Assembly (NCBI RefSeq): GCF_000471625.1
Contig: NZ_AUSW01000025.1
Location: forward strand, 124,001 to 188,000
Direction of reading: 5' to 3'
Origin: Psychrobacter aquaticus CMS 56
Lineage (GTDB): Bacteria > Pseudomonadota > Gammaproteobacteria > Pseudomonadales > Moraxellaceae
Length of the DNA: 64,000 nucleotides
Below are positions 12,054 through 21,129 of the stretch, one piece after another. Below the pieces are notes generated by a model, which saw only the letters and a program-made list of their open reading frames with translations, did no database searches and was not told the DNA's origin. The number at the start of each line of letters is the position of its first letter. Positions within the stretch are counted from its first letter, which is position 1. Position numbers and translations under genes: made by a program.

Positions 12054-12944
12054 TTATACCTTCGACGCCTTATAAATTTCTTCAATTGACGCATCAATCA
12101 TATCAGCAAACGCTTCATCGCTTTGCTGACGACTCAAGCCCTCAGTGAAAGCACGTGAGAAGCTGGCAATCATACCTGGGTTTTGTTTGAGCTTGGCGCA
12201 CGCTTCACTACGACTATAACCGCCCGATAATGCCACGACTTTTAATACTTTTGGATGATCGATCAGTTCTTGATAAAAGCCTGCCTCTTCCGGCAAGGTC
12301 AGTTTTAGCATCACTTGCTGATCGTCAGTTAAACGATCCAAATTATGCAAAATACTGGTTTTGAGTATCAGCTCACACTCATGCTTTTTGCTACTATTGA
12401 TATCCACTTCTGGCTCAACGATTGGCATCAGCCCTTTTGATATGATTTGCTTGGCCACGTCAAACTGCTGCTGTACAACCAGCTCAATACCATCGACGTT
12501 TGGCTCATAAATAACGGAGCGCATCTTGGTGCCAAATACGGGATAGTTTTTCGCCTTATCTAATAACACATCTAAATCTGGAATGGGACGCATGACTTGC
12601 ACACCGCTCATTTGCTCCGCCAAACCCTTATCTACTTTCAAAAATGGGACGATATTTTTATCTTCCCAAAGATAGTTGGCTGTAGATTTCCCGTTGACCT
12701 CACGTTCCATTGTGTCTTCAAATAAAATCGCTCCCAGCACCCGCTCACTATCAAAAGCCTCACAAGTCATGATACGCGCACGCATCTCATGCACCAAATC
12801 AAACATGGATTCATCACTGTCATAGTCATCTGCATAAATGCCATAGTTCTCTAGTGCTTTTGGCGTGCTACCACCACTTTGATCCAATGCGGCAATGAAA
12901 CCTGAACTGTTTTTTATGCGTTGTAATTGCTTGTTGTATTCCAT
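12054..12944 (-). CDS. fda: Fructose-bisphosphate aldolase class I
   Basis: Reversible cleavage of fructose 1,6-bisphosphate to DHAP and glyceraldehyde 3-phosphate by Schiff-base chemistry. The 296-residue protein fits the short bacterial class I type (as in Staphylococcus). Motifs seen are FIAALDQSGGSTPKAL at the N-terminus, GAILFEDTMER, IVEPEVDI, MLKLTLPEE (Schiff-base Lys region) and VVALSGGYSR (phosphate binding). It sits alone with its own terminator, and a dispersed repeat lies just upstream. Confidence 0.93.
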   Translation of the reverse strand: MEYNKQLQRIKNSSGFIAALDQSGGSTPKALENYGIYADDYDSDESMFDLVHEMRARIMTCEAFDSERVLGAILFEDTMEREVNGKSTANYLWEDKNIVPFLKVDKGLAEQMSGVQVMRPIPDLDVLLDKAKNYPVFGTKMRSVIYEPNVDGIELVVQQQFDVAKQIISKGLMPIVEPEVDINSSKKHECELILKTSILHNLDRLTDDQQVMLKLTLPEEAGFYQELIDHPKVLKVVALSGGYSRSEACAKLKQNPGMIASFSRAFTEGLSRQQSDEAFADMIDASIEEIYKASKV

Positions 12945-13010
12945 TGAAAGGGCTTCCTATTTTTATTTATTAAAGTCAAATATCACAAAGTAAATCGCTT
13001 TTTACTCGTT

Positions 13011-13172
13011 TATATAGTGCGTTCAGTATAAAACGAATCAGCGGGACTGGAATGCTGATCTTTAAACGAGAAGTTTCGCCGCATCGAGCTGCGTAGACAG
13101 CAAGCCAGAAAAATTTATACCAGTTCCGCGTTGCAATATAATGGTTCTGTTTTATTTAAAATCGACTATATA
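13011..13172 (-). repeat. Dispersed MITE-like repeat, copy 1
   Basis: A 162-bp element with ends TATATAGTGCG and CGACTATATA and an internal inverted pair (GGGACTGGAAT ... TACCAGTTCCGC). It is strongly similar to copy 2 at 14221-14383 in the same orientation, and its arms match copies 4 and 5 in reverse. It fills most of the gap between the aldolase and the EamA gene. Confidence 0.85.
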
Positions 13173-13281
13173 AGCGTTGCTGCTCGTAGATAACCTTATC
13201 ATAGGAGACTTGACCTGCCTATATACAATACGTTAAAGCTTTTGTAAATCCTCATTACAAGTCACTCTTTTGGTCAAAAAC

Positions 13282-14130
13282 TCACGTCAAAAACAACACT
13301 GCCACACAACCAATCGCTAATAATAAACCCAATATATTCATGCGATTAAGTGGCTCTTTGAACACACCGACCCCGATCAATGTAGCAACAGCGATGACGC
13401 CGACATTCATACCCGTAAAGACAATACTTGGCGAGTCCGATAACACTTGATGCGCGCGCACATACGCATAGATATTTCCCATATTCAGCGCACCCAATAA
13501 CAATCCTGCCATCAGCGCATTGCCCTGCCAGCGCACTCGCGTGACCAGCAGATAGATAAATAACAACAATCCTGCCAAACCAAAACTGACAAATAACGTG
13601 AGTGGAAAGGCAGTACCATGTTTGGCCACTTGCTTAAATAAGATGTCGATAATGCCATAACCTGCCCACACACCAAATAACCAAAGAGGCGTCAGCTGGG
13701 TTTGTTTACTAACATCAGCGGGCTGTGAACGATAAATCAAAGCCGCCAACGCCAAAAATCCCAATGCCAATCCAAATATGCGCATACCCGTTAGCACTTC
13801 ACCGAATAATAAAAAAGCGGCGACGATTGGAATGATTAATGACAAACGTTGAGCAGCATCGGTGGCGACCATACCGACCGCTTCAATGGCCCGCCCAAGT
13901 AAAATAAATACGGCTGGCAAGAGCACACCAAGCGCGATAATGATTCCCCATTCGTCATTGAGCGTACTCACTTCACTGATCTCTGGCTTTAGCAAAACCC
14001 AAGTCAGGAAAAATGCCACTGGATAACCAGCAACGATGGTTTGGCGAATGTCTATATTTTTTTGTCGTAATACCTTGAGCAATACTGAAACGGCGACACT
14101 ACAAAGCACCGCAATCGTTAAATACATCAT
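13282..14130 (-). CDS. EamA/DMT-family transporter
   Basis: An inner-membrane protein of 282 residues with about ten hydrophobic segments and two homologous halves, as in the drug/metabolite transporter superfamily. The N-terminal half has ERAIEAVGMVATDAAQRLSLIIPIVAAFLLFGE, matching the EamA pattern; the C-terminal half ends with FKEPLNRMNILGLLLAIGCVAVLFL. The substrate cannot be told from sequence. It is bracketed by two directly repeated MITE-like elements. The start has an AAGGTAG ribosome-binding site. Confidence 0.85.
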   Translation of the reverse strand: MMYLTIAVLCSVAVSVLLKVLRQKNIDIRQTIVAGYPVAFFLTWVLLKPEISEVSTLNDEWGIIIALGVLLPAVFILLGRAIEAVGMVATDAAQRLSLIIPIVAAFLLFGEVLTGMRIFGLALGFLALAALIYRSQPADVSKQTQLTPLWLFGVWAGYGIIDILFKQVAKHGTAFPLTLFVSFGLAGLLLFIYLLVTRVRWQGNALMAGLLLGALNMGNIYAYVRAHQVLSDSPSIVFTGMNVGVIAVATLIGVGVFKEPLNRMNILGLLLAIGCVAVLFLT

Positions 14131-14220
14131 GCACGTCTACCTTTTTAGCTTGCGACTTTTATATGGCTGCTATTTATACAGCAAAAGTAAGAAATTAAAT
14201 GGCTTTATGATAGACCAATA

Positions 14221-14383
14221 ATATAGTGAGTTCAGCATAAAAACGAGCCAGCGGGACTGGAATGCTTATCTTTAAACGAGAAGTTTCGTAGCATCGAGAC
14301 TGCGAAGGCATAGCAAGCCAGAAAAATTTATACCATTTCCGCGTTGCAACATAATAGGTCTGTTTCATTTGAAATTGACTATA
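14221..14383 (-). repeat. Dispersed MITE-like repeat, copy 2
   Basis: About 163 bp, close to copy 1 along its whole length (shared GCGGGACTGGAATGCT, TCTTTAAACGAGAAGTTTCG and AGCAAGCCAGAAAAATTTATA). It ends ATATAGTGAG and TTGACTATA and lies upstream of the EamA gene in the same orientation as copy 1. Confidence 0.85.
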
Positions 14384-14551
14384 CAACAAGTCATAAATAG
14401 CCCCTGTGACGGTGAAATTACAATTAGCATGCAGCTCTCATGGTGAAGTTTGTTAAAATAGTGCGCACTCCTAATAACAACAGTAAAGATTCAAAATAAC
14501 GAGTGATATCGTTGGTTTTGGCGTACTGCTATTGATGTTTTATGACTGCCT

Positions 14552-16453
14552 ATGAATGCTCTATTTCGCTTTTTCGAAACTCGCCTACCCGCTTTTCCTG
14601 AGACGCCTATGCCGCTGCCCTCACCACGTGATGGCATGCTTAAATTTATGTGGGCGTGTACCTATGGTCTGCGCGGCTGGTTACTGCTGTTTATGATTCT
14701 ATCAGCAGGCATCGGTATCTACGAGGCCATGCTGTTTGCTTGGATTGGCAATATCGTCGATTGGTTGGGCGTTTATACGCCAGAGAATTTATGGTTAGAA
14801 AAGGGCGACATGCTGCTCTTAATGCTGGCAGTTATGATAGTGAGTCCCGTATGGATTGCGCTGTCATCGCTTGTTCATTTTCAGACCTTGCAAGGCGTGT
14901 TTCCGATGCAAATGCGCTGGCGCTTTCATCAACGCATGCTTGGGCAATCGATGCAATTTTATCAAGATGAGTTTTCAGGACGCGTCTCTGCAAAGGTGAT
15001 GCAAACTGCGCTGGCAGTGCGTGATACCGTCATGACCGTCACCGACATGTTTATGTATGTCGCCGTTTATTTTATAACCTCAGGTATTATTCTATTTAAC
15101 CTAGACAGCCTATTGCTGATTCCATTTGTTATTTGGCTGGTCTTGGTTACACTGGCCATTTGGTACTTTATTCCCAAACTCAAACTAACGGCCGTTGTGC
15201 AAGCGGATGCACGGGCGCTCATGACGGGCCGCATTACAGACGCTTACGCCAATATCATGACCGTCAAGCTGTTCAGCCATTCGCGCCGTGAGCTGAGCTA
15301 CGCCAAAAATGCCATGGGTCAATTTTTGGGTACAGTACACGCGCAAATGCGCTGGGTCAGCTATTTAGAAGTATCGACTCATCTTATTAGTATTATTTTA
15401 GTCAGCAGCACGGCTGGTATAGGTTTGTATTTATGGCAACAAGGCGCCGTTGGTGTTGGTGCAATTGCTGCTGCAACCGCGATGGCACTGCGTTTAAATG
15501 GTCTGACTCACTGGATTATGTGGCAAACTGCCAGTCTATTTGAAAGTATCGGTACGGTACAAGACGGTATGCGCACGTTATCAGCGCCACAAAAGATCAT
15601 TGATAAACCAAATGCCCCTGCCTTAAAAGTTACCGAAGGACGTATCGTATTCGATCATGTTGATTTTAGCTATGAAAATGATAACGACGATATTGAAGGT
15701 AAAAATATAGACGAAATAAACGCGCCAGCACCTTCTACCATCAAACTGCTCGATGACTTCTATTTAGATATCAAGCCGGGCGAAAAAATAGGCTTGGTTG
15801 GGCGCTCAGGTGCAGGTAAATCAACCTTAGTGAACTTGTTATTACGCTTTTTTGATGTGGATAGCGGCAAAATCTTGATTGATGGACAAGCCATTGACGA
15901 CGTTACGCAAGAGTCTTTACGCCAACAGATCGGTATGGTGACCCAAGACACTTCTTTATTACATCGTACGGTACGTGAGAATATCGCATACGGTCGCCCA
16001 AATGCTACCGATGAAGAGATTATGACGGCGGCGAAGCAAGCGCAAGCCTGGGACTTTATCAAAGACTTGTATGATGATAAAGGCAATAAAGGTCTTGACA
16101 CGCAAGTGGGTGAGCGCGGCGTCAAGCTCTCTGGCGGGCAACGTCAGCGTATCGCTATCTCACGTGTCATGCTAAAAAATGCGCCCATTTTGCTATTAGA
16201 CGAAGCAACCAGTGCGCTTGACTCAGAAATTGAGTTTGCCATTACAGAAAGCTTGAATGACATCATGACAGGCAAAACCGTCATCGCAATTGCGCATCGC
16301 CTCTCTACCATTGCAGCACTAGATCGCTTGGTGGTCATGGACCGAGGTCAGATTATCGAACAAGGCAGCCATGACGAACTACTGGCACTACACGGCGTCT
16401 ATGCAAGATTGTGGCATCGTCAAAGTGGTGGATTCTTGGGTGAAGACAGTTAA
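14552..16453 (+). CDS. ABC transporter, fused permease-ATPase (exporter type)
   Basis: A 633-residue half-transporter of the MsbA/MdlB type: about six membrane segments in the first ~340 residues, then a nucleotide-binding domain. Walker A GRSGAGKST is near residue 416, signature LSGGQRQRIAISR near 526, and Walker B ILLLDEATSALDSE near 546; the H-loop is IAHRLST. It probably works as a homodimer or with a partner encoded elsewhere. The substrate is unknown; lipid or drug export is typical of the family. An acidic insertion (YENDNDDIEGKNIDEIN) lies just before the Walker A region. Confidence 0.9.
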   Translation: MNALFRFFETRLPAFPETPMPLPSPRDGMLKFMWACTYGLRGWLLLFMILSAGIGIYEAMLFAWIGNIVDWLGVYTPENLWLEKGDMLLLMLAVMIVSPVWIALSSLVHFQTLQGVFPMQMRWRFHQRMLGQSMQFYQDEFSGRVSAKVMQTALAVRDTVMTVTDMFMYVAVYFITSGIILFNLDSLLLIPFVIWLVLVTLAIWYFIPKLKLTAVVQADARALMTGRITDAYANIMTVKLFSHSRRELSYAKNAMGQFLGTVHAQMRWVSYLEVSTHLISIILVSSTAGIGLYLWQQGAVGVGAIAAATAMALRLNGLTHWIMWQTASLFESIGTVQDGMRTLSAPQKIIDKPNAPALKVTEGRIVFDHVDFSYENDNDDIEGKNIDEINAPAPSTIKLLDDFYLDIKPGEKIGLVGRSGAGKSTLVNLLLRFFDVDSGKILIDGQAIDDVTQESLRQQIGMVTQDTSLLHRTVRENIAYGRPNATDEEIMTAAKQAQAWDFIKDLYDDKGNKGLDTQVGERGVKLSGGQRQRIAISRVMLKNAPILLLDEATSALDSEIEFAITESLNDIMTGKTVIAIAHRLSTIAALDRLVVMDRGQIIEQGSHDELLALHGVYARLWHRQSGGFLGEDS

Positions 16454-16469
16454 ATAAATAGGCGCAACC

Positions 16470-17087
16470 ATGACCGATCTCTTCGCCCCAGCGCCTACAG
16501 ATAATTTATTGCCTTACGATGGTAAGGTGAATGACTTGGGTATCATTATTGATAACCCTAATGAACAGTACGAAACCCTTTTCGCAGAGCTACCTTGGCA
16601 GTCTGATATCGTGACGCTGTTTGGACAAACTCACATCACTACTCGCCAGATCGTCTGGATGGGTGAAAACAATACTCCCTACCACTATTCAGGACAGACG
16701 CGTCAGGCTATTCCATGGTCAGATGCGGTGTTTCACGTGAAACAATCTGTCGAGCTAGCGTTGAAAAGTATCGGCATCATCGTTGATTTCAATACTTGCT
16801 TGCTCAATTACTATCCGTCTGGCGCTGACGGTATGGGCTATCACGCTGACGATGAAAAAGAGCTTGGGCATCAGCCAATCATCGCCTCCCTCTCGCTCGG
16901 TGCCACACGAAAGTTTGTCTTCAAACACAAAAAAACTCAAGATAAAGTCGCGCTTTATCTTGAGTCAGGTCAGCTTGTTGTCATGCATGGCGACACACAA
17001 ACCTTTTGGAAACATACCATCACTAAGACGAAAACCATCTCAGATGGGCGCATTAGCCTAACGTTTCGGCACATGCCAGCCAATTAA
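16470..17087 (+). CDS. AlkB-like 2-oxoglutarate/Fe(II) dioxygenase (DNA/RNA dealkylation)
   Basis: A member of the AlkB superfamily, which oxidatively removes alkyl groups from nucleic-acid bases. At 205 residues it has the iron-binding HxD motif in MGYHADDEKELG (about residues 124-127), the second His in FWKHTI (near 181) and the 2-oxoglutarate-binding Arg in GRISLTFR. NYYPSGADGMGYH is the typical lead-in. The pattern resembles the ALKBH2/3-like bacterial group more than E. coli AlkB. It starts 16 bp after the ABC exporter and is probably co-transcribed. Confidence 0.88.
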   Translation: MTDLFAPAPTDNLLPYDGKVNDLGIIIDNPNEQYETLFAELPWQSDIVTLFGQTHITTRQIVWMGENNTPYHYSGQTRQAIPWSDAVFHVKQSVELALKSIGIIVDFNTCLLNYYPSGADGMGYHADDEKELGHQPIIASLSLGATRKFVFKHKKTQDKVALYLESGQLVVMHGDTQTFWKHTITKTKTISDGRISLTFRHMPAN

Positions 17088-17093
17088 CGCCTG

Positions 17094-18122
17094 TTAGCTT
17101 ACTTTTAAAACAATCTTACCAAAAGCATCGCCTTTTTGTAGCTCATGATGCGCAGCAACCACTTCTGCTAATGGGTATGTCTGCTGAATACGTAAAGTCA
17201 GCTCGCCATCAGCCACGAGCTGTAAAACTCGCGCCATGTCTTCACCACTACGCTGCGCTTTATAACCGGCTACTTCCAAGCTTTTTTGCTCGCCTGCTTC
17301 TTTTAGTTTATCAACCCAAATAGTGGGTAGCACATTTACTCGCCCACCAGATTTGAGTACACTCAGCGCGCGTACGCCCGCTTCATCTCCAACCAAATCA
17401 AGCAACACATCGGCTTGCAGCTCAGTAAAATCCTCATCTTTGGTATAATCAATCCAACCAGCCAGTTTACTGATATCTATCAGCTCATCGAGCTTGGCAT
17501 ATTTTTCTGGCGAACAAATAACCGTTACCTTGATATTATTTGCTGTTACTTTCTTCATTAATAGCTGAATCAATAAGTGACCGACACCGCCCGCTGGCGC
17601 ATTGATGACCACATGCTCGCCCTCTTTAATATCGGCAAACTCCGCAAACTGGATCGCGGTTTGTCCGATACAAGGCAACGCCCCTGCCTGCTCTAAAGTA
17701 ACAGCCGCTGGCACTTTCGCCAGCAGTTTGGCATCGACCACCACGTACTCTGCATAGCAGCCGCCATTAAAAGTCAAAGCCGCGACATTATCACCAATAG
17801 CAAATTGATCGCTATGACTGGCGACCACTTCACCGGATACGTCAAACCCCAAAATTGCTGGTTGGTCGTTGTCGAATTTTTCTTGACGAATATTTTCTGC
17901 GCCCCAGCCTTTGCCCTGACGGGTTTTGTAATCGACAGGATTGATGCCAGCGTAGGCAACTTTTACCAATACCTGATCGTCCTGTAACTTGGGCATATCG
18001 ACCCCATCCTGATATTTCATTACTTCAGGTTCGCCAAATTCGCGTATGAGGACAGCATGTTGGGCAGTTGGCAGTTGGGCAGTGGCTTGCTCAGTCTGAG
18101 CAGTAGTAGATGACATCACCAT
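17094..18122 (-). CDS. Zinc-type alcohol dehydrogenase-like / quinone oxidoreductase (MDR family)
   Basis: A medium-chain dehydrogenase/reductase of 342 residues. It has a GroES-like N-terminal half (VLVKVAYAGINPVDYKTRQG, ILGFDVSGEV) and a Rossmann domain with the nucleotide loop VINAPAGGVGHLLIQLL. The catalytic-zinc cysteine ligands of true alcohol dehydrogenases are not evident, so a NAD(P)H-dependent quinone or enal reductase is likelier. The ATG at 18122 has an AAGGAT ribosome-binding site. It is convergent with the AlkB-like gene. Confidence 0.85.
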   Translation of the reverse strand: MVMSSTTAQTEQATAQLPTAQHAVLIREFGEPEVMKYQDGVDMPKLQDDQVLVKVAYAGINPVDYKTRQGKGWGAENIRQEKFDNDQPAILGFDVSGEVVASHSDQFAIGDNVAALTFNGGCYAEYVVVDAKLLAKVPAAVTLEQAGALPCIGQTAIQFAEFADIKEGEHVVINAPAGGVGHLLIQLLMKKVTANNIKVTVICSPEKYAKLDELIDISKLAGWIDYTKDEDFTELQADVLLDLVGDEAGVRALSVLKSGGRVNVLPTIWVDKLKEAGEQKSLEVAGYKAQRSGEDMARVLQLVADGELTLRIQQTYPLAEVVAAHHELQKGDAFGKIVLKVS

Positions 18123-18173
18123 AGTAGAATATCCTTATATTTGGTTGATTACTCACTTGTAGTGGTCAATATA

Positions 18174-18944
18174 TCACGGCAACATCAGCTCTGCACTGAT
18201 GGGCAAATGATCTGATAATGTTGACCATGGTTTGCCCGTATGTACCCAAGCGTCTTTAATCTTTAAATTACGTACATAAATACGATCTAAACTGAGCACA
18301 GGCATTTTGGCTGGGAACGTTGGCATCAGCTTGCCGTGGCAGTGCTTAAAGGCCTCAATCATACCTAAACTGGTAGCAAGCTTATCGCAAGACATTTTTT
18401 TCCAATCATTAAAATCCCCAGCCAAAATCAAGGGCTGATCCGAGGCAATTTCATGGCGGACATAATTAGCGATCGCTTCGTATTGTTTGATACGATCGCG
18501 CTCAAACAAGTTCAGATGGGCGCATAACACGACAACGGGCATCTCCCAACCTGCTGGCTGTACTTCGCAGTGCAACACGCCGCGCTGCTCAAGTTTATTG
18601 ACCGTAATATTCACATTGTGTTTTGGATCCAGTGGAAATCGGCTAAGTACCGCATTGCCATGATGCCCATTTTCATATTCTGAGTTTTTGCCATAACTGT
18701 TTTGCAGCTGTAGATATTCGCCAAACCACTCATGCTGTGATTGGTCGGGGTATTCGTTATACTGCAAATTGCGCCTGAGGTTTTGACCTTGTACTTCTTG
18801 CAGACACAGCACGTCTGAGCCAATGATATCGAGTGCTTGGGCAATACCCTGCATTTTTACTTGGCGATTTAAAGGCGACATGCCTTTATGAATGTTGTAG
18901 CTGGTCAAAATAAAGGAAGATGTGGTCATAATTTTATTAGTCAT
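18174..18944 (-). CDS. Endonuclease/exonuclease/phosphatase family protein
   Basis: A 256-residue EEP-fold hydrolase. Seen in order: TSYNIHKGMS, LCLQEVQG (metal-binding Glu), VVLCAHLNLFERDR, ILAGDFNDW and STLSDHLPISAEL (the catalytic SDH motif). No signal peptide is seen, so it is likely cytoplasmic. The family includes AP endonucleases, DNases and phosphoesterases, and this member resembles the group often annotated as YbhP-like. The exact substrate is unknown. Confidence 0.85.
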   Translation of the reverse strand: MTNKIMTTSSFILTSYNIHKGMSPLNRQVKMQGIAQALDIIGSDVLCLQEVQGQNLRRNLQYNEYPDQSQHEWFGEYLQLQNSYGKNSEYENGHHGNAVLSRFPLDPKHNVNITVNKLEQRGVLHCEVQPAGWEMPVVVLCAHLNLFERDRIKQYEAIANYVRHEIASDQPLILAGDFNDWKKMSCDKLATSLGMIEAFKHCHGKLMPTFPAKMPVLSLDRIYVRNLKIKDAWVHTGKPWSTLSDHLPISAELMLP

Positions 18945-19049
18945 AAAAAGATCGGTATACAGAGGAATACGCTATTGAGTATAACAGCAGTCGTATTTAT
19001 CAGCAGCATTTAATCGGTAATGGGTGTGATATGAAGGGCAGAAGATTGA

Positions 19050-19181
19050 CACGTTATGAGGCGTGGGACTGGTAAAAATTTTCGGTGCTTGCTGTGCCGT
19101 TACTACTAGCGGCTACGAAAAAGAAGTTACGGAAAACAAGCTACGAAAAATTTGTACCAGTCTTACTGACTCTCTTTTATT
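19050..19181. repeat. Dispersed MITE-like repeat, copy 3 (core only)
   Basis: It keeps the core palindrome (GGGACTGGTAAAAATTTT ... AAAATTTGTACCAGTCTT) and the TGCTTGCTGTGCCGTTACT central block of copy 5. Clear TATAGTCGAT-type ends are absent. It lies just after the guanidine operon and could also act as its 3' hairpin. Confidence 0.65.
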
Positions 19182-19194
19182 GATGATTAGATAT

Positions 19195-20121
19195 TTATTT
19201 ATAGGTGTCTAAAGGTGTCATACGTGGAATGTCTGGCATCTCAACCAAGGCAGGATCAATCTCAGGTTGTGGGTTGTGAACGATACTATTGATGCGCGCT
19301 TTTAATTGCAAAAACTGACTGTCCGTCACGATGTCAGGATGACGAGGCCGTGCAAGTGGCACTTCAATAATATCTTGAACCTCACCAGGATTGGCTTTGA
19401 GAACGACGATGCGGTCTGAGAGCAGTACCGCCTCATCCATATCGTGCGTAATAAACACAATAGTGATGTCAATATTGCGCCACAAATCCAGCAAATGCTT
19501 TTGCATTTTTTGACGGGTATAAGGATCAAGCGCGCCAAAGGGTTCATCCATAATCAATACTTTGGGCTCATTAATCAGTGCTCTTGCAATGGCTACCCGC
19601 TGCTTCATGCCACCTGACAGCTGATGCGGATAATGGTTTTCGTATTTGCTCAGACCGACGATATCGAGCCACTCACGGGCGCTACGCTCAGCATTCGACT
19701 TACTACGACCTTCCATGATGGGACCAAACATGACGTTTTCTTTGACGGTTTTCCAAGGAAACAAAGTATAGCCCTGAAAAACCATGCCGCGACTGGCACT
19801 TGGGCCTTTCACTCGTTCGTTATCAACGATGACCTCACCGCTCGGATAAGCATCTAAGCCTGCAATAATACGTCCCAATGTCGATTTGCCGCAACCAGAC
19901 GGCCCGATCACACAGACAAACTCGCGTTCATGAATTTGTAGGCTGACCTCTTTTAGTATGACTTTTCGGCTACCGCCTTGGTCAAACGATTGTGTCAAAT
20001 TATCCACTTTTAGCACCACATTTCGTTGATACAATGCTTTGAAGTAATCATCAATGACTTGCTGATGGTCGGTATGAGCACTGTTTACAGCGACTGAAGA
20101 GGCAATATCATGAGTCATCAT
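19195..20121 (-). CDS. ABC transporter ATPase, nitrate/sulfonate/taurine-type (predicted guanidine importer)
   Basis: The cytoplasmic ATPase of the importer encoded with the next two genes. It has 308 residues with Walker [10 protein letters not shown], signature LSGGMKQRVAIARAL, Walker B VLIMDEPFGALD and switch VFITHDMDEAV. It belongs to the SsuB/TauB/NrtD group. Its ATG overlaps the stop of the permease gene (TAAATG), implying translational coupling. As the last gene of the guanidine-riboswitch operon it is inferred to drive guanidine uptake; databases usually name such genes after urea, taurine or nitrate. Confidence 0.88.
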   Translation of the reverse strand: MMTHDIASSVAVNSAHTDHQQVIDDYFKALYQRNVVLKVDNLTQSFDQGGSRKVILKEVSLQIHEREFVCVIGPSGCGKSTLGRIIAGLDAYPSGEVIVDNERVKGPSASRGMVFQGYTLFPWKTVKENVMFGPIMEGRSKSNAERSAREWLDIVGLSKYENHYPHQLSGGMKQRVAIARALINEPKVLIMDEPFGALDPYTRQKMQKHLLDLWRNIDITIVFITHDMDEAVLLSDRIVVLKANPGEVQDIIEVPLARPRHPDIVTDSQFLQLKARINSIVHNPQPEIDPALVEMPDIPRMTPLDTYK

Positions 20122-21063
20122 TTAAATACTCGCTTTCCATTTAAAGAGTTTTTTACCCAGTTGGTACAGCAAAATGTCTGTTCCCAACCCGATAAACCCA
20201 ATGAGAAGAATCCCAGCGTAGACATTATCAAAATGCTGGTAACGGGCTTGTTGCACAATAAACCAAGTGATGCCTGAGGTGGTGCCGATGAGTTCAGCAA
20301 CAATCAAATACGTCCATGCCCAGCCCAATAAAACCCGCAAATCTCGATAGACATCAGGCAAGACAGCAGGCAACAACACATAAAAGAAGCTTTTGAGCTT
20401 ATTGGTGCCTAAAGTATATCCTGCCTCAATGAGCCCCAAATCCATCGTGCGCGTGGTATTGGCAATGATTAGAATTTGTTGAAACAAAGTACCAATCACG
20501 ATAATGGCAATTTTTGGCCCATCATAAATACCCAGTACCGCCACAACCAAAGGGCCAAAGGCTGGCGCGGGTAAGTAACGAAAAAACTCCACAAACGGCT
20601 GCGTAATTTGCGCGATTTTTTGAGAAAATCCGCATAACAATCCTAGCGGTATACCGATAATCGATGAGATAAAGAACGCAATAAATACGGTGCGAACGCT
20701 TTGCCACAGACTCTCATGCAACCATGGGCCATCAGCTTGCGCAGGCGGTGTGACAAAAGCGGTGACCATCGCTGCCGCCACCTCATCAGGCGCTGGCAAG
20801 TAGATTGGATTGACCAATTTTCCTTGCGGCGGTACAGCATTTGATGCCATAGCATCCTGCGCTTCTTGATAAAATACCGCCTTTTCAATGCGACTGCCTT
20901 CTTGTAGATAGGTACTACTTCCTGCATCAGTAATCTCAACTTGTGGATGCCAAATAAAAGGCAGATAGCTCACCGCACACCATATTAAGATCGGAATCAA
21001 AAATGAAAGTACATTTAACCCAATGGTGGTCTTTTTGGTTAAATACTGATTGATATGACTCAT
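20122..21063 (-). CDS. ABC transporter permease, nitrate/sulfonate/taurine-type (predicted guanidine importer)
   Basis: An inner-membrane permease of 313 residues with about six membrane segments and the EAA loop (LIEAGYTLGTNKLKSFFYV). Between the first segment and the rest is a periplasmic stretch of about 90 residues rich in charged and Pro residues (EITDAGSSTYLQEGSRIEKA and after), longer than in SsuC or TauC. It lies between the binding-protein and ATPase genes. Confidence 0.87.
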   Translation of the reverse strand: MSHINQYLTKKTTIGLNVLSFLIPILIWCAVSYLPFIWHPQVEITDAGSSTYLQEGSRIEKAVFYQEAQDAMASNAVPPQGKLVNPIYLPAPDEVAAAMVTAFVTPPAQADGPWLHESLWQSVRTVFIAFFISSIIGIPLGLLCGFSQKIAQITQPFVEFFRYLPAPAFGPLVVAVLGIYDGPKIAIIVIGTLFQQILIIANTTRTMDLGLIEAGYTLGTNKLKSFFYVLLPAVLPDVYRDLRVLLGWAWTYLIVAELIGTTSGITWFIVQQARYQHFDNVYAGILLIGFIGLGTDILLYQLGKKLFKWKASI

Positions 21064-21129
21064 AGGCTTCTCTCTAAAATGGTGATAAAGACGCTACAAC
21101 CTTTGTCTTTGCAATGAAAACAGTTGCTA

